Origin: Peptococcaceae bacterium BICA1-8
GTDB lineage: Bacteria; Bacillota; Peptococcia; Peptococcales; BICA1-8
Direction: 5' to 3'
DNA: 64,000 nucleotides
NCBI GenBank assembly: GCA_000802045.1
Contig: JUEF01000126.1
Span: 1 to 64,000, forward strand
The notes beneath the pieces are model-generated. The model saw nothing but the letters and a program-made list of their open reading frames with translations. It made no database searches and had not been told where the DNA came from. This document shows positions 33,218-41,130 of this stretch, piece after piece. Position 1 is the stretch's first letter. Every line of letters begins with the position of its first letter. The translations under genes and the position numbers were made by a program.

Positions 33218-34235
33218 AATTTAACACCTCCGTGATAACATTATGGTCCTTCAAAATTTTAATTCCTTCATCAATAGATTGGCAGTCCCCCGTAAGCTCA
33301 ATTATTAAACGACCCAAGGTCTGATTCTTAATTTGGATTATATTACCGCACAGGATATTAGGCCAGAGCGGTAATTCTTTTGCTATTATGGCTAGAACTG
33401 GTTGGGAGGCGGAACCACCTATAAAGGTTAGTCTGAGAATTTTGTTGTTCTCCTTTTTAGTTCTAAGCTTTTTTAAAACAGACTCAGAGAGCTCATCCTC
33501 CATAATGCTTTTGATAAAGTTTCTTGTAGTCTGAGTCTTGGGCTTTGTAAAAGTATTTAAGACGGTATCCTCTTCAATAATTACCCCGTCTTCTATTACG
33601 GCTACTTTATCGCAGATTTTTTTGATAACATGCATTTCATGGGTTATTAAAAGGATAGTAATTTTGAATTTCCGATTAATATCTAATAATAATTCTAAAA
33701 TAGCTTCAGTAGTCTGAGGATCAAGGGCAGATGTAGCTTCATCACAGAGTAGGATGTCAATATCGTTAGCCAAGGCTCGAGCAATAGCTACCCGTTGTTT
33801 CTGACCGCCTGATAACTGGCTGGGAAAGTTATTTTTTTTATCCTCTAGTCCTACAATATTTAAAAGGTTATTTACCTTTTCATTTATACTTGCTTTGGGA
33901 ATATGGGAAAGCTCTAAAGCCACTGCTATATTTTCAAAGACTGTACAGGTTTCCAGGAGGTTAAAGTGCTGGAAAATCATACCAATTTTTTTCCTAGCCT
34001 CCCGCAGCTTATGCTTTGTTAGTTTAGTCATTTCCAGCTCGTTAACCCGGACGCTGCCTTCTGTTGGCTTTTCCAGCATATTTACGCAACGGATTAAAGA
34101 ACTTTTGCCGGCGCCGCTAAAACCAATTACTCCAAAAATCTCGCCCTTTTCTACTTTCAAGTTAACACCTTTAAGTGCCTCTACATTACCCTCATTGCTC
34201 TGGTAGGTTTTATATAGATTTGTGATTTCAATCAT
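33210..34235 (-). CDS. metN: Methionine ABC transporter ATPase MetN with NIL domain
   Basis: A 341-residue ATPase. Walker A is GFSGAGKSSLIRC (about 37-49), signature LSGGQKQRVAIARAL (about 141-155), Walker B IDILLCDEATSALD (about 159-172), and the switch His in LLITHEMHV. The C-terminal NIL domain (about 262-341; LRLTFIGGSASQPVLAIIAK) binds methionine and inhibits transport when cellular methionine is high. GAGGAG precedes the ATG. It is separated from metQ by a repeat-filled gap of 311 bases. Confidence 0.96.
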   Translation of the reverse strand: MIEITNLYKTYQSNEGNVEALKGVNLKVEKGEIFGVIGFSGAGKSSLIRCVNMLEKPTEGSVRVNELEMTKLTKHKLREARKKIGMIFQHFNLLETCTVFENIAVALELSHIPKASINEKVNNLLNIVGLEDKKNNFPSQLSGGQKQRVAIARALANDIDILLCDEATSALDPQTTEAILELLLDINRKFKITILLITHEMHVIKKICDKVAVIEDGVIIEEDTVLNTFTKPKTQTTRNFIKSIMEDELSESVLKKLRTKKENNKILRLTFIGGSASQPVLAIIAKELPLWPNILCGNIIQIKNQTLGRLIIELTGDCQSIDEGIKILKDHNVITEVLNYD

Positions 34236-34546
34236 ACAAATTACTCCTCATTTAGTTACTAGTAGTTTTAGGCATGACGTCTTCCTAGATAATTCATGAC
34301 GTCGGCATGACAGCTAAAATGCAAGTCTGCATGTCAGCATGACGGCTTAAGAGTTTACTGCACGTCGGCATGATTAGATAAATTATGCTTGACAAGGCAA
34401 CCAAAAGCAATAATGCCGATCCAAAGAAGTATGTGTAAGACGTTATGCCGTCCCAAAAACTTTCCCGTAAGTCGTCATGCCGACATAAAACTCTAACCCC
34501 AAAGACGTCACGCCCACCGACCCCATAGCTTAGCCCCTAAGATAAT
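34236..34546. repeat. Spacer of degenerate CGTCGGCATGA repeats between metQ and metN
   Basis: Within 311 bases I count about eight related short motifs: CATGACGTC (34,273), CATGACGTCGGCATGAC (34,295), CAGCATGACGGC (34,336), CACGTCGGCATGA (34,361), TAATGCCGAT (34,411), GTTATGCCGTC (34,442), GTCGTCATGCCGAC (34,471) and AGACGTCACGCC (34,503). The first four point one way and the later ones the other, so the spacer may fold into a long imperfect hairpin within the metQ-metN mRNA. Confidence 0.6.
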
Positions 34547-35356
34547 TTACCAGGCGGCAACAACAGAATCTTGGAAGTCTTTATTTATAAAATCTTTAAT
34601 TTCCTGGGATTGGTAAAGCTCTACAAATTTCTTGAATAAAGGATTATCTTCCTCTCCCTCGCGGACAACAATAATATTTACCCAAGGAGAGTCTTTAGGC
34701 TCGATGAAAATTGATTCTTTAACAGGTGACATTCCAGCCTGCACAATAAAATTAGTGTTTATTGCAGCCGCTGCTAAATCAGGCAAAGTGCGTAAAATCA
34801 TGGGTGCCTCTAGCTCGACGAACTCTAAGTTTTTAGGATTTTCTACAATGTCTTTTACTGTAGCACTTGAGCCAACGCCTTCCTTGAGTTTTATTAGCCC
34901 TGCCGCTTCAAATAGCTGTAATGCTCTGGCTCCATTAGTGGGATCATTTGGCAGGCCTACCTTATCTTTTGCCTTTAGTTCATTAACATCTTTAACTTTT
35001 TGCGAATAAATACCCATAGGGAAGTTTACAGAATTAGCAATATTGGAAAGCTTTAGTTTGCGGTCTGCTTTAAATTTATCTAAATAAGGTTCGTGTTGAA
35101 AGCTGTTTAAATCAATGTTTCCATCGGCCAGCTGAATATTTGGCTGGACATAGTCATTAAAGGTAACAACTTCAATTATTAAATCTTCTTTAGCTGCCAG
35201 CTCCTTTACCTTTTCCAAAATAGCTTCATGGGGACCAGCGGTAACCCCTACCTTTAGCTTTTGTTCTTCTTTCTTGGCAGAGCCACTGCCTCCGCAGCCT
35301 GCAACAAAAAATGTAATAATTAAAATTAAAGATAAAATACTAAATAATTTTTTCAT
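34547..35356 (-). CDS. metQ: Methionine-binding lipoprotein MetQ
   Basis: About 269 residues; ATG 35,356 is 8 bases after AGGAGG, while ATG 35,362 leaves only two. A lipobox (FFVAGC) anchors the solute receptor. NlpA-family features are LKVGVTAGPHEAILEKVKEL, FNDYVQPNIQLADGNIDLNS and NSFQHEPYLDKF, and KVGLPNDPTNGARALQLFEA. It delivers methionine to MetNI. Expression is controlled by the SAM-I riboswitch ending about 60 bases upstream. Confidence 0.96.
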   Translation of the reverse strand: MKKLFSILSLILIITFFVAGCGGSGSAKKEEQKLKVGVTAGPHEAILEKVKELAAKEDLIIEVVTFNDYVQPNIQLADGNIDLNSFQHEPYLDKFKADRKLKLSNIANSVNFPMGIYSQKVKDVNELKAKDKVGLPNDPTNGARALQLFEAAGLIKLKEGVGSSATVKDIVENPKNLEFVELEAPMILRTLPDLAAAAINTNFIVQAGMSPVKESIFIEPKDSPWVNIIVVREGEEDNPLFKKFVELYQSQEIKDFINKDFQDSVVAAW

Positions 35357-35415
35357 GTACATTTCCTCCTATGATTTTAGTAATTGGATACTACTAAGTG
35401 GCTTGAATATTATCC

Positions 35416-35457
35416 AAAAATAAAGCCCTCTTCTATCTGGTCAGATAAAAGAGGGCA
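35416..35457 (-). terminator. Riboswitch expression-platform terminator
   Basis: On the minus strand, GCCCTCTTTTATCTG pairs with CAGATAGAAGAGGGC across a short ACC loop and is followed by TTTATTTTT. It is the OFF-state hairpin for metQNI. Confidence 0.9.
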
Positions 35458-35478
35458 TACTCTCAAAAAGTACGTCCG

Positions 35479-35586
35479 CTCTTATCTGTCAGACATTACT
35501 GTCTGCAGGAATTGGCACAGCACCTAAATAAATAGGCCAGTTGCCGGGCTTCATCGGGCCAGTCCCTCCACCTCTCTGAATAAGAG
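35479..35586 (-). ncRNA. SAM-I (S-box) riboswitch controlling metQNI
   Basis: Minus-strand sequence begins CTCTTATTCAGAGAGGTGGA, the conserved S-box P1/P2 start, continues GGGACTGGCCCGATGAAGCC and CGGCAACTGGC, then GGTGCTGTGCCAATTCC and the closing P4/P1 segment CAGATAAGAG. The GAUGAA-containing core and the kink-turn are intact. P1 is CTCTTATC-type pairing between 35,579-35,586 and 35,479-35,486. Binding of S-adenosylmethionine should favour the downstream terminator and stop expression of the methionine importer when methionine is plentiful. Confidence 0.95.
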
Positions 35587-35602
35587 TTCGCTATTTTGTT
35601 TT

Positions 35603-35632
35603 ATAACAGATTTACAAAGCTATATCTGTTAT
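35603..35632. promoter_or_regulatory. Inverted repeat just upstream of the SAM riboswitch
   Basis: ATAACAGAT and ATCTGTTAT form a perfect 9-bp palindrome with a 12-base gap, ending 17 bases before the riboswitch 5' end and overlapping a possible -10 box (TATAAA, minus strand). It may be a protein operator layered on the riboswitch. Confidence 0.4.
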
Positions 35633-35769
35633 TGAATAAAAATATATCATGCTGGCCGTAAGCTGTCAACAGGTATTTGTTGGTCGTATAATCATATTTA
35701 TGCTTATAATTACCGAATAGTGGAAATAATATTACTAATAAGTATTTTAGAAAAATTTGGAGGTTTAAG

Positions 35770-35844
35770 ATGAAAAGACTGGTTTTATTAAGTATAATGC
35801 TCCTCGTTGTTTTATTCATTATTGCAGAGCCTTTAATAGCCTAG
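35770..35844 (+). CDS. 24-residue hydrophobic mini-protein or orphan signal peptide
   Basis: ATG at 35,770 follows TTGGAGG by 6 bases and encodes MKRLVLLSIMLLVVLFIIAE then PLIA and TAG. The two basic residues followed by a 16-residue hydrophobic core resemble a signal peptide or a single-helix small membrane protein. It may be a genuine small protein or the 5' end of a lost gene. A hairpin terminator follows at about 35,908. Confidence 0.4.
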   Translation: MKRLVLLSIMLLVVLFIIAEPLIA

Positions 35845-35907
35845 GAGACCGGACAAGTGTATCCATAGGCACAGAGCATAAGTTTTATTTTTTGGGGGAT
35901 TGATTTT

Positions 35908-35948
35908 TTAAAAAAAGTTTATTCTAATATGAATAAACTTTTTTTAAA
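35908..35948. terminator. AT-rich bidirectional terminator-like hairpin
   Basis: TTAAAAAAAGTTTATTC and GAATAAACTTTTTTTAA pair around TAATAT. It separates the small ORF from the ABC operon. Confidence 0.65.
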
Positions 35949-36025
35949 TATGATAGAATTAATTGGAACTTTCTTGGAAATAAATGCGTCTGTTTAGTGA
36001 TAGAGTAGGGGGGTGAGAGCGTAAT

Positions 36026-36742
36026 ATGACACCGATTATTGAGGTGAAAAACCTTATAAAAAAGTACCGAGTTGGTACGGAAATTATCACAGCTCTAGAT
36101 GGGGTCGATCTGAAGATACAAAAGGGTGAATTTATTGCTATTGTTGGAACTTCAGGTAGCGGAAAATCGACCCTATTAAACATGATGTCTGGATTAGAGA
36201 GGCCTACTAAAGGAGAAATTTGGATTAACAATATTTCGATTAATAAGGTTAAAGAAAAGGATATGGCCGCTTTTCGGCGTAATTATATGGGTTTTGTCTT
36301 TCAGTCTTTTAACCTTTTGTCATCGCTTACTGCTTTAGAAAATTCCGTACTTCCTTTAATATTACAGGGGATGGGGAGTAAAGAACGGAGTAAACGAGGC
36401 CGGGATATGCTGAAAGTACTTGGCTTGGAAAACAGGATGTTGAATAAGCCTAGTCAGATGAGTGGTGGTCAGCAGCAGAGGGTTAGTATTGCTAGAGCCC
36501 TAATTAATAACCCTAAAATTATCTTTTGTGATGAGCCTACCGGAAATCTGGATACAAAGACAACCAAGGAAATAATGGAACTTTTAACAACTACTATTAA
36601 GGAAAAAGGGCAGACGTTAGTCATGGTTACCCATGACCGAGATGTGGCAGGATATGCTGACAGAATCATCCACATGGTGGACGGAATTATTACCAGTGAA
36701 GAAAACAAAGGAGGAGTACTAGTAAATGAAAAAGTTAACTAG
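36026..36742 (+). CDS. MacB/LolD-type ABC transporter ATPase
   Basis: A 238-residue ATPase. Walker A is GTSGSGKSTLLNMMSG (about 39-54), Q-loop VFQSFNLLSSLTALEN, signature MSGGQQQRVSIARAL (about 141-155), Walker B IIFCDEPTGNLD, switch His in VMVTHDRDVA. The Q-loop and signature pattern places it with MacB/LolD mechanotransmission ABC systems. It overlaps the next gene by 17 bases and works with the permease encoded two genes downstream. Such systems export antimicrobial compounds or drive work across the membrane rather than import. Confidence 0.93.
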   Translation: MTPIIEVKNLIKKYRVGTEIITALDGVDLKIQKGEFIAIVGTSGSGKSTLLNMMSGLERPTKGEIWINNISINKVKEKDMAAFRRNYMGFVFQSFNLLSSLTALENSVLPLILQGMGSKERSKRGRDMLKVLGLENRMLNKPSQMSGGQQQRVSIARALINNPKIIFCDEPTGNLDTKTTKEIMELLTTTIKEKGQTLVMVTHDRDVAGYADRIIHMVDGIITSEENKGGVLVNEKVN

Positions 36743-38474
36743 CCTGATTTTAGTAGTATTTTTAATGTTCGGACTTATAGCCTCAGTTGGGGCAGAAGAA
36801 ATTGAAACAATTGATACAGGATTAGATCCCTTATTGATAATTGAAAACGTAGAAGTAGATAAAGTTGTTGCGGGAACAGATTTTTATATATCCTTTGTTA
36901 TTAGAAATATTGGTACAGGACCTGCTTTTAACCTGAATTTCAACTTTGAATTAGAGGATGATAAAAACAAGCTGGCCCCGTTTTCTGTTGTTGAAGCACC
37001 TGAAGTGAAACAGGTTGATAGTAAAGCTGTCCAAAGCGTAGCTATTAAAATTAATGTTGATGAAAGTGCTGCAAATAGAGATTATAAGCTCAAGGTAAAC
37101 GTGGACTATAAAAACGCATTACAGGCTACTTCCACTATTTACTCCAAAATAACTGTGCCTGTTACTTATGGAATAACAAAGCCTCAATTTGTTGTGAAGA
37201 CTGTACAGTTTGAGCCTAAAGAGCCTGATTTGAGTCAAGCCTTTACAGCTAATGTGTTTTTTGAGAATATAAGTGAATCTGATGCTGGCAATGTTAGTAT
37301 AGCTTTAGATGGCAAAGTCAATGATGATAAAAATTTCAGTGTAGTGGATTTATCCAACACCAAGCACCTTTTTGATGTTAAAGGGAAACAGACCCGGATG
37401 GTTTCCTTTCAGCTAGAGGCAGAGGATCCTCGGGCTGGCAATGAGGTTAAGCTTACCTTTACATATGATTACAAAGGGACACAAACCAAGCAGGAAGAGG
37501 TTTTAAACCTTCCTTTACCCAAAGCCAGTGTAGGTGCTAGTGGGAAAACACCCTGGGTAATAATCAATAAATATACGCTATCTGATGAACAGGTCTTAGC
37601 AGGTAATACTGTTATTTTGAAATTATTTGTGGAAAATACCAATATCAAGGATGTACATAATGCTAAAGTATCTATTGTTGATGTTCAATTAGAAGATAAT
37701 CAAAAGGGAGATACGGTGTTCTCTCCTGTAGACAGCAGTAATACCTTTTATATAGAGAAGATTCCAGGTAAAACCACAGTAGTCAGAGATGTAGCTCTCT
37801 ATGTTGATCCAAATGCTCAGGCCAAGACCTACAATGTTCCAATAGAGATCATCTATGAATATGATAATGGGCAGTCCAATACAGTAAAAGAACGGGTCAA
37901 TGTTCCTGTTACTCAAGAATGTCGCCTGGAAATCCTATCTGTTGATACTCCACCGATGGCTTTTGTCGGTCAGCCTACGCCAATTTCTGCAGAGTTTGTC
38001 AATGTTGGCAAGGTGGCTTTAACTAACTTTATGGTAAATATGGATGGGGATTTTCAAAAAGAAAATGCAGTGTACTATATTGGCAATCTTGAAACAGGTA
38101 TGAGCGATTACTATCAGGCTATGGCTATTCCTCAAAATGAAGGAGAGTTAGAAGGCATGGTGGTATTTACCTATATCGATAACAATAATAAAGAAGTTCG
38201 GGTCGAAAAACCCTTTAACTTACAGGTCCAAGGTCAATCTGAACCACCTATGGGAGGCGAGATGGGGCCAGGGGGCAAGCCGGGCATTATTGACGGCAGA
38301 CCAGGTATGCCAGGCTCACCTATGGGTCCTGACGGGTCACAGGAAAGTCTTGCAGTAAAACTAAAAAATAACTGGAAGGCGATATTGCTTCTGATTATTG
38401 TCTTTATCCAGGCTGTCTTTATCTGGCGTTTAAGACGTAAGGTTAAAGCGAATGGGGAATTCTTCGATGTATAA
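36726..38474 (+). CDS. Surface CARDB-domain protein with C-terminal membrane anchor
   Basis: A 582-residue protein: signal peptide (about 1-23, KKLTSLILVVFLMFGLIASV, ending GAEE), then four similar CARDB/COG1361-type beta-sandwich domains of about 110-120 residues (starting near ENVEVDKVVAGTDFYISFVI, FVVKTVQFEPKEPDLSQAFT, WVIINKYTLSDEQVLAGNTV, CRLEILSVDTPPMAFVGQPT), a Gly/Met/Pro-rich linker (about 505-540), and one helix near 553-570 with a basic tail. It sits between ATPase and permease genes, overlapping both (17 and about 23 bases), so it is very probably a third component of the ABC complex in place of a MacA-like adaptor. Confidence 0.88.
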   Translation: MKKLTSLILVVFLMFGLIASVGAEEIETIDTGLDPLLIIENVEVDKVVAGTDFYISFVIRNIGTGPAFNLNFNFELEDDKNKLAPFSVVEAPEVKQVDSKAVQSVAIKINVDESAANRDYKLKVNVDYKNALQATSTIYSKITVPVTYGITKPQFVVKTVQFEPKEPDLSQAFTANVFFENISESDAGNVSIALDGKVNDDKNFSVVDLSNTKHLFDVKGKQTRMVSFQLEAEDPRAGNEVKLTFTYDYKGTQTKQEEVLNLPLPKASVGASGKTPWVIINKYTLSDEQVLAGNTVILKLFVENTNIKDVHNAKVSIVDVQLEDNQKGDTVFSPVDSSNTFYIEKIPGKTTVVRDVALYVDPNAQAKTYNVPIEIIYEYDNGQSNTVKERVNVPVTQECRLEILSVDTPPMAFVGQPTPISAEFVNVGKVALTNFMVNMDGDFQKENAVYYIGNLETGMSDYYQAMAIPQNEGELEGMVVFTYIDNNNKEVRVEKPFNLQVQGQSEPPMGGEMGPGGKPGIIDGRPGMPGSPMGPDGSQESLAVKLKNNWKAILLLIIVFIQAVFIWRLRRKVKANGEFFDV

Positions 38475-39888
38475 GATTGATATTTTTAGAATGGCCTATA
38501 AAAATTTATGGCGCCGCAAAGTGAGAACATTTTTAACTGTATTAGGGGTGCTTATTGGTACCACCTCTATAGTAGTTATGCTTTCTTTAGGGATAGGTCT
38601 TAATGAATCAAGTAAGCGGGACATGGAACGCTGGGGAAGCTTAAACCAGATTGATGTGATGGCTGGCATGAACTTTGATGAACAGGGGAATCCAATTGGT
38701 CAAGCTAATCCTTTAAATGATGATGCAGTAAATGAAATCAAGGCAATTCCTGGCGTAATAGCCGTCTCTCCCGGGTTTAACATGGGTGGGAGGGCACTAT
38801 GGGGACGCAAGGAGGGACATCTGCAGTTGGTTGGCCTTGAACCTGATCAAATGTCTCAGTTTGAGTTTGAAATAGCGGAAGGTCGGTTCTTGGAAGGTGA
38901 TGACCGCTTTAACATTGTTGTGGGTTGGGAAGTAGGTAGAAACTTCCGGGACCGCAGGGAAATGGACATGATGCGCAATATGTCTGAGCGGGGCGGGGCA
39001 ATGATGCGCCAACAGCAGATGCAGCAGGAAACTAGCACCATAGAAATGATGAATCAAAGGATTTCCATGGAAGTCAATAACCGCAACGGGCAGAAAAAGA
39101 TCTATAACTTTACAGTAGTGGGTGTTTTAAGTGAAAAAAATATGAATAAGGCTTGGCAGGCTTACGCACCAATTGAAGAGATTAAAAGAATAAGGGATTA
39201 TGTTATGGGGGGAGCCCGTAATACTGGTGAAGATCCTAGGATGGCTATGGAAATGGCGATTAAAGGTGGAGGACGTGTAACTACTTCAGTCCGTTCCTCA
39301 AGGGAGCCTCAGGGCCCCTCGCCTAATGATTATGAATTTATCTGGGTTAGAACTGATAATGTTGATGCTACCAAACAGGTTTCTAAAGCTCTGAAGGAAA
39401 AAGGTTATCAGGCCTATTCTATGGCTGATAATTTGGAAGGAATAGAAAAGACGTCCAAAACGATCCAGGCTATACTAGGGGGTATTGGCAGTATTACTTT
39501 ATTGGTAGCAGCTCTGGGCATCATAAATACTATGATTATGTCAATTTATGAGCGGACTAGGGAAATTGGCATCATGAAAGTAATCGGTGCTTCCTTTTTT
39601 GATGTCCGGATGCTGTTCTTAACAGAAGCAGGACTTATTGGATTGATGGGTGGGATTTTTGGGCTAGGTTTAAGCTATGGGGCATCAAGTGTGATAAATC
39701 ATTTCGGGTCCGGCTTTATTAATCGTGGGATGCCCCCCGGTGAGGTGGCCAATTCCCTTTCGGTTATACCACCATGGCTAACGCTATTTGCTTTAGGTTT
39801 CTCCATTCTCATTGGAGTTGTTGCCGGGCTTTATCCTGCTGATCGGGCTGTGCGTCTAAGTCCAATCTCGGCAATTCGGAATGAGTAA
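38452..39888 (+). CDS. MacB/FtsX-type ABC transporter permease
   Basis: 478 residues (or 473 from ATG 38,467, which has GGGG 9 bases before it). The first helix follows MAYKNLWRRKVRTFLTVLGV, typical of MacB permeases. A large extracellular MacB_PCD domain (about 50-325) has a Met/Gln-rich insertion (about 165-200: RREMDMMRNMSERGGAMMRQ). The C-terminal FtsX domain holds three helices with YERTREIGIMKVIGASFFDV and PISAIRNE at the end. The insertion is low-complexity and unusual. Works with the ATPase at 36,026 and the CARDB protein. Confidence 0.92.
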   Translation: MGNSSMYKIDIFRMAYKNLWRRKVRTFLTVLGVLIGTTSIVVMLSLGIGLNESSKRDMERWGSLNQIDVMAGMNFDEQGNPIGQANPLNDDAVNEIKAIPGVIAVSPGFNMGGRALWGRKEGHLQLVGLEPDQMSQFEFEIAEGRFLEGDDRFNIVVGWEVGRNFRDRREMDMMRNMSERGGAMMRQQQMQQETSTIEMMNQRISMEVNNRNGQKKIYNFTVVGVLSEKNMNKAWQAYAPIEEIKRIRDYVMGGARNTGEDPRMAMEMAIKGGGRVTTSVRSSREPQGPSPNDYEFIWVRTDNVDATKQVSKALKEKGYQAYSMADNLEGIEKTSKTIQAILGGIGSITLLVAALGIINTMIMSIYERTREIGIMKVIGASFFDVRMLFLTEAGLIGLMGGIFGLGLSYGASSVINHFGSGFINRGMPPGEVANSLSVIPPWLTLFALGFSILIGVVAGLYPADRAVRLSPISAIRNE

Positions 39889-40057
39889 TAATTGAGGTTA
39901 AGGTTTCGCTTCGCTAGATTAAGATTTCGCTACGCTAGAATTAAAAAACTATGACATCGTGACATGTCATAAGTAACTAGCCACTATGAAATATAGGCGT
40001 GTAGACGAATTGACTAATAGACGCATTAGACGAAAAGGGGCTGAAGTCGTAGGCGGC

Positions 40058-40948
40058 TCAGCCTTTTAATGTAATAACCACCACACCTAAGAAAATCATC
40101 CCGATATATGCGAGCATTTTCTTACTTAGTTTCTCTTCCTTCAGCTTGTAGACGTATTTACCTAGAAACATGACAAAAATAGGTTCGGTGTTAGCTATGG
40201 TTACAGCAATAGCTACGGGAATAGTCTTCAAAGCGAAAAAATAGCAAACGGTACCTATAGTCGTAAATAGGCCGCCGATAATAAAATTTTTCTTAGCAGT
40301 CGGGGGTGTTTCTTTGAATTCCTTGAAGCGTCCTTTTATAGTAAAGTAAATAAGATAAAATATTAAGGAACCTAAAGTGCTTATAGCTAGACCCAGAACT
40401 GCCGAATCTATATATTGTAAGCTAAATTTTCTAAAGACATTGCCACCCGCAAAAGACAAGGCAGAAAGAAGGGCGAAAAGAATACCTAGCTTTAATGAGC
40501 CTTTTGCTGATTTCTCGCTAGTGCCATTTTGTAATTGGGAAAGCTGATAAAGACCAAACATGACAACAAACATGCCTATTAAAGCCGTTGTGCTCAATGT
40601 TTCCCCTAAAGCTAAGAAAGCGATAATAGCCGCAAAAACCGGGGCAGTAATTTTTATTGATGACGCTAAGGTAATAGAAACGTGGTTGATGGCGGTGTAA
40701 AATGTTAGCCTACCTAGGATCGGTCCCATAATACCCGAAAGAACAAAAAATATAATGCCTGGAAAATTAAGGATCCCCGGGTTTTTTATGAAAACATAAA
40801 TAGCGAAAAATAGGGCTAATGAAAAATTTACTATTATGGTATAAAAAACGCCGATATCCTTAGCACCATTTTCCATGCCTTTCTTCATATAAAAATTACT
40901 GCTTGCATAACCATAAGCTACTAATACTGCATAAAATACTCCAATCAT
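40058..40948 (-). CDS. EamA/DMT-family transporter
   Basis: A 296-residue protein with ten hydrophobic helices in two EamA repeats. The repeat ends are marked by FYTAINHVSITLASSIKITA-PVFAAIIAFLALGE and FFALKTIPVAIAVTIANTEP-IFVMFLGKYVYK. It differs from the other EamA protein at 6450. Substrate is unknown. It is transcribed alone, convergent with the ABC operon and divergent from the galactonate dehydratase pseudogene. Upstream of its 3' end are two copies of a TTTCGCT(T/A)CGCTAGA direct repeat (39,903-39,940). Confidence 0.88.
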   Translation of the reverse strand: MIGVFYAVLVAYGYASSNFYMKKGMENGAKDIGVFYTIIVNFSLALFFAIYVFIKNPGILNFPGIIFFVLSGIMGPILGRLTFYTAINHVSITLASSIKITAPVFAAIIAFLALGETLSTTALIGMFVVMFGLYQLSQLQNGTSEKSAKGSLKLGILFALLSALSFAGGNVFRKFSLQYIDSAVLGLAISTLGSLIFYLIYFTIKGRFKEFKETPPTAKKNFIIGGLFTTIGTVCYFFALKTIPVAIAVTIANTEPIFVMFLGKYVYKLKEEKLSKKMLAYIGMIFLGVVVITLKG

Positions 40949-41130
40949 TTTTGTGGCCCCTTTATGTGAAAGATACAGTAATTATATTGGAAATGAATTT
41001 TATAAACAATAGGCTGAAAAGTGGAATTTTTTGCATTTTAAATAGTCTAAGTATTAAAACAATAATGTTACAGAGGGAAAAAGAAAAAAATACCCTGTTA
41101 ATGACCCCAACATATAAGTAGGAGGAAATT

